DNA of 7,129 nt from Flavobacteriaceae bacterium (GTDB lineage Bacteria > Bacteroidota > Bacteroidia > Flavobacteriales > Flavobacteriaceae), in NCBI GenBank assembly GCA_013042825.1, contig JABDPL010000164.1:1-7129 (forward strand). The letters are read 5' to 3'. Each line of letters opens with the position of its first letter. Position 1 is the stretch's first letter. Below, piece after piece: positions 6,873 to 7,129 of this stretch. A program made the position numbers and the translations under genes. The notes beneath the pieces were generated by a model. The model ran no database searches and was not told the origin of the DNA. It saw nothing but the letters and a program-made list of their open reading frames with translations.

Positions 6873-7129
6873 ATGATGAAATACAGCATTGAAATCATTA
6901 TCGAATTGCCCCGACAAGAGGTGATTAATAAATTGGATTCGGTTGAGAACATTAAGCATTGGCAACGCGGACTGGTTACTGCAGAGCATATTTCAGGAAC
7001 TCCCGGTGAAGTTGGAGCCAAGATGAAGCTCATCTATAAGTTTGGAAAACGCGAATTGGAAATGACCGAAACCATAACAAGGAATGATTTTCCCGAGGCA
7101 TTCAGTGCGACTTACGACACGCGCGGCAT
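6873..7129 (+). CDS. SRPBCC (START/Bet v1-like) family protein, 3'-truncated by the window edge
   Basis: An open frame of 85 codons runs off the window end. It begins MMKYSIEIIIELPRQEVINK, with two ATGs in a row at 6873 and 6876; either could be the start. The opening beta strand, the short helix EVINKLDSVENIKHW, the conserved Trp and the following strands (GEVGAKMKLIYKFGKRELEM, then TETI) match the start of SRPBCC proteins, a helix-grip fold with a deep hydrophobic pocket; full-length members are usually about 140-160 residues. No signal peptide is seen, so it is cytoplasmic. The ligand and role cannot be told from this half. It lies behind a strong terminator, so it likely has its own promoter, and a short inverted repeat (6846-6861) sits just upstream. 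Confidence 0.8.
   Translation, partial: MMKYSIEIIIELPRQEVINKLDSVENIKHWQRGLVTAEHISGTPGEVGAKMKLIYKFGKRELEMTETITRNDFPEAFSATYDTRG

Noticed and set aside
6839..7033. 64-codon minus-strand open frame across the start of the SRPBCC gene.
   Set aside because: It lies opposite a recognisable SRPBCC coding frame and shows no domain of its own.

Overview
The window looks like a chromosomal segment of a flavobacterium (phylum Bacteroidota). The pointers are a type IX secretion (T9SS) C-terminal sorting domain, a promoter of the Bacteroidota TTG / TAnnTTTG type, A-rich translation leaders without clear Shine-Dalgarno sites, moderately AT-rich codon use, and SurA-like proteins of the Bacteroidota kind. 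I cannot name a species.

Layout: (1) 1-542, plus strand: the 3' part of a SCO1/SenC copper protein gene, cut by the window start. (2) 523-5679, minus strand: a tightly packed four-gene unit. In transcription order it encodes a 647-residue two-domain parvulin foldase, a 284-residue SurA-like lipoprotein, a SurA-like foldase (about 470 residues) and a MoxR-family AAA+ ATPase. The junctions are a 4-base GTGA overlap, an 8-base overlap and a 3-base gap, so one mRNA with translational coupling is likely. A good promoter candidate lies just upstream, at 5702-5731. The last gene, moxR, runs tail to tail into the SCO gene with a 20-base overlap. (3) 5680-5872: a divergent AT-rich intergenic region. 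(4) 5873-6775, plus strand: a secreted protein with a T9SS type A sorting domain, closed by a strong intrinsic terminator at 6800-6836. (5) 6873 to the window end, plus strand: the start of an SRPBCC (START/Bet v1-like) protein, cut by the window end.

How it works together: the three exported proteins of the minus-strand unit should act in the periplasm as chaperones or prolyl isomerases for outer-membrane and secreted proteins. The cytoplasmic MoxR ATPase is encoded last; its link to them is unknown. The most notable feature is the graded loss of the two parvulin signature histidines across six parvulin-like modules in three adjacent genes. Most of the window is ordinary conserved core genome. 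I saw no mobile elements, CRISPR arrays, tRNA or rRNA genes, and no convincing new system.
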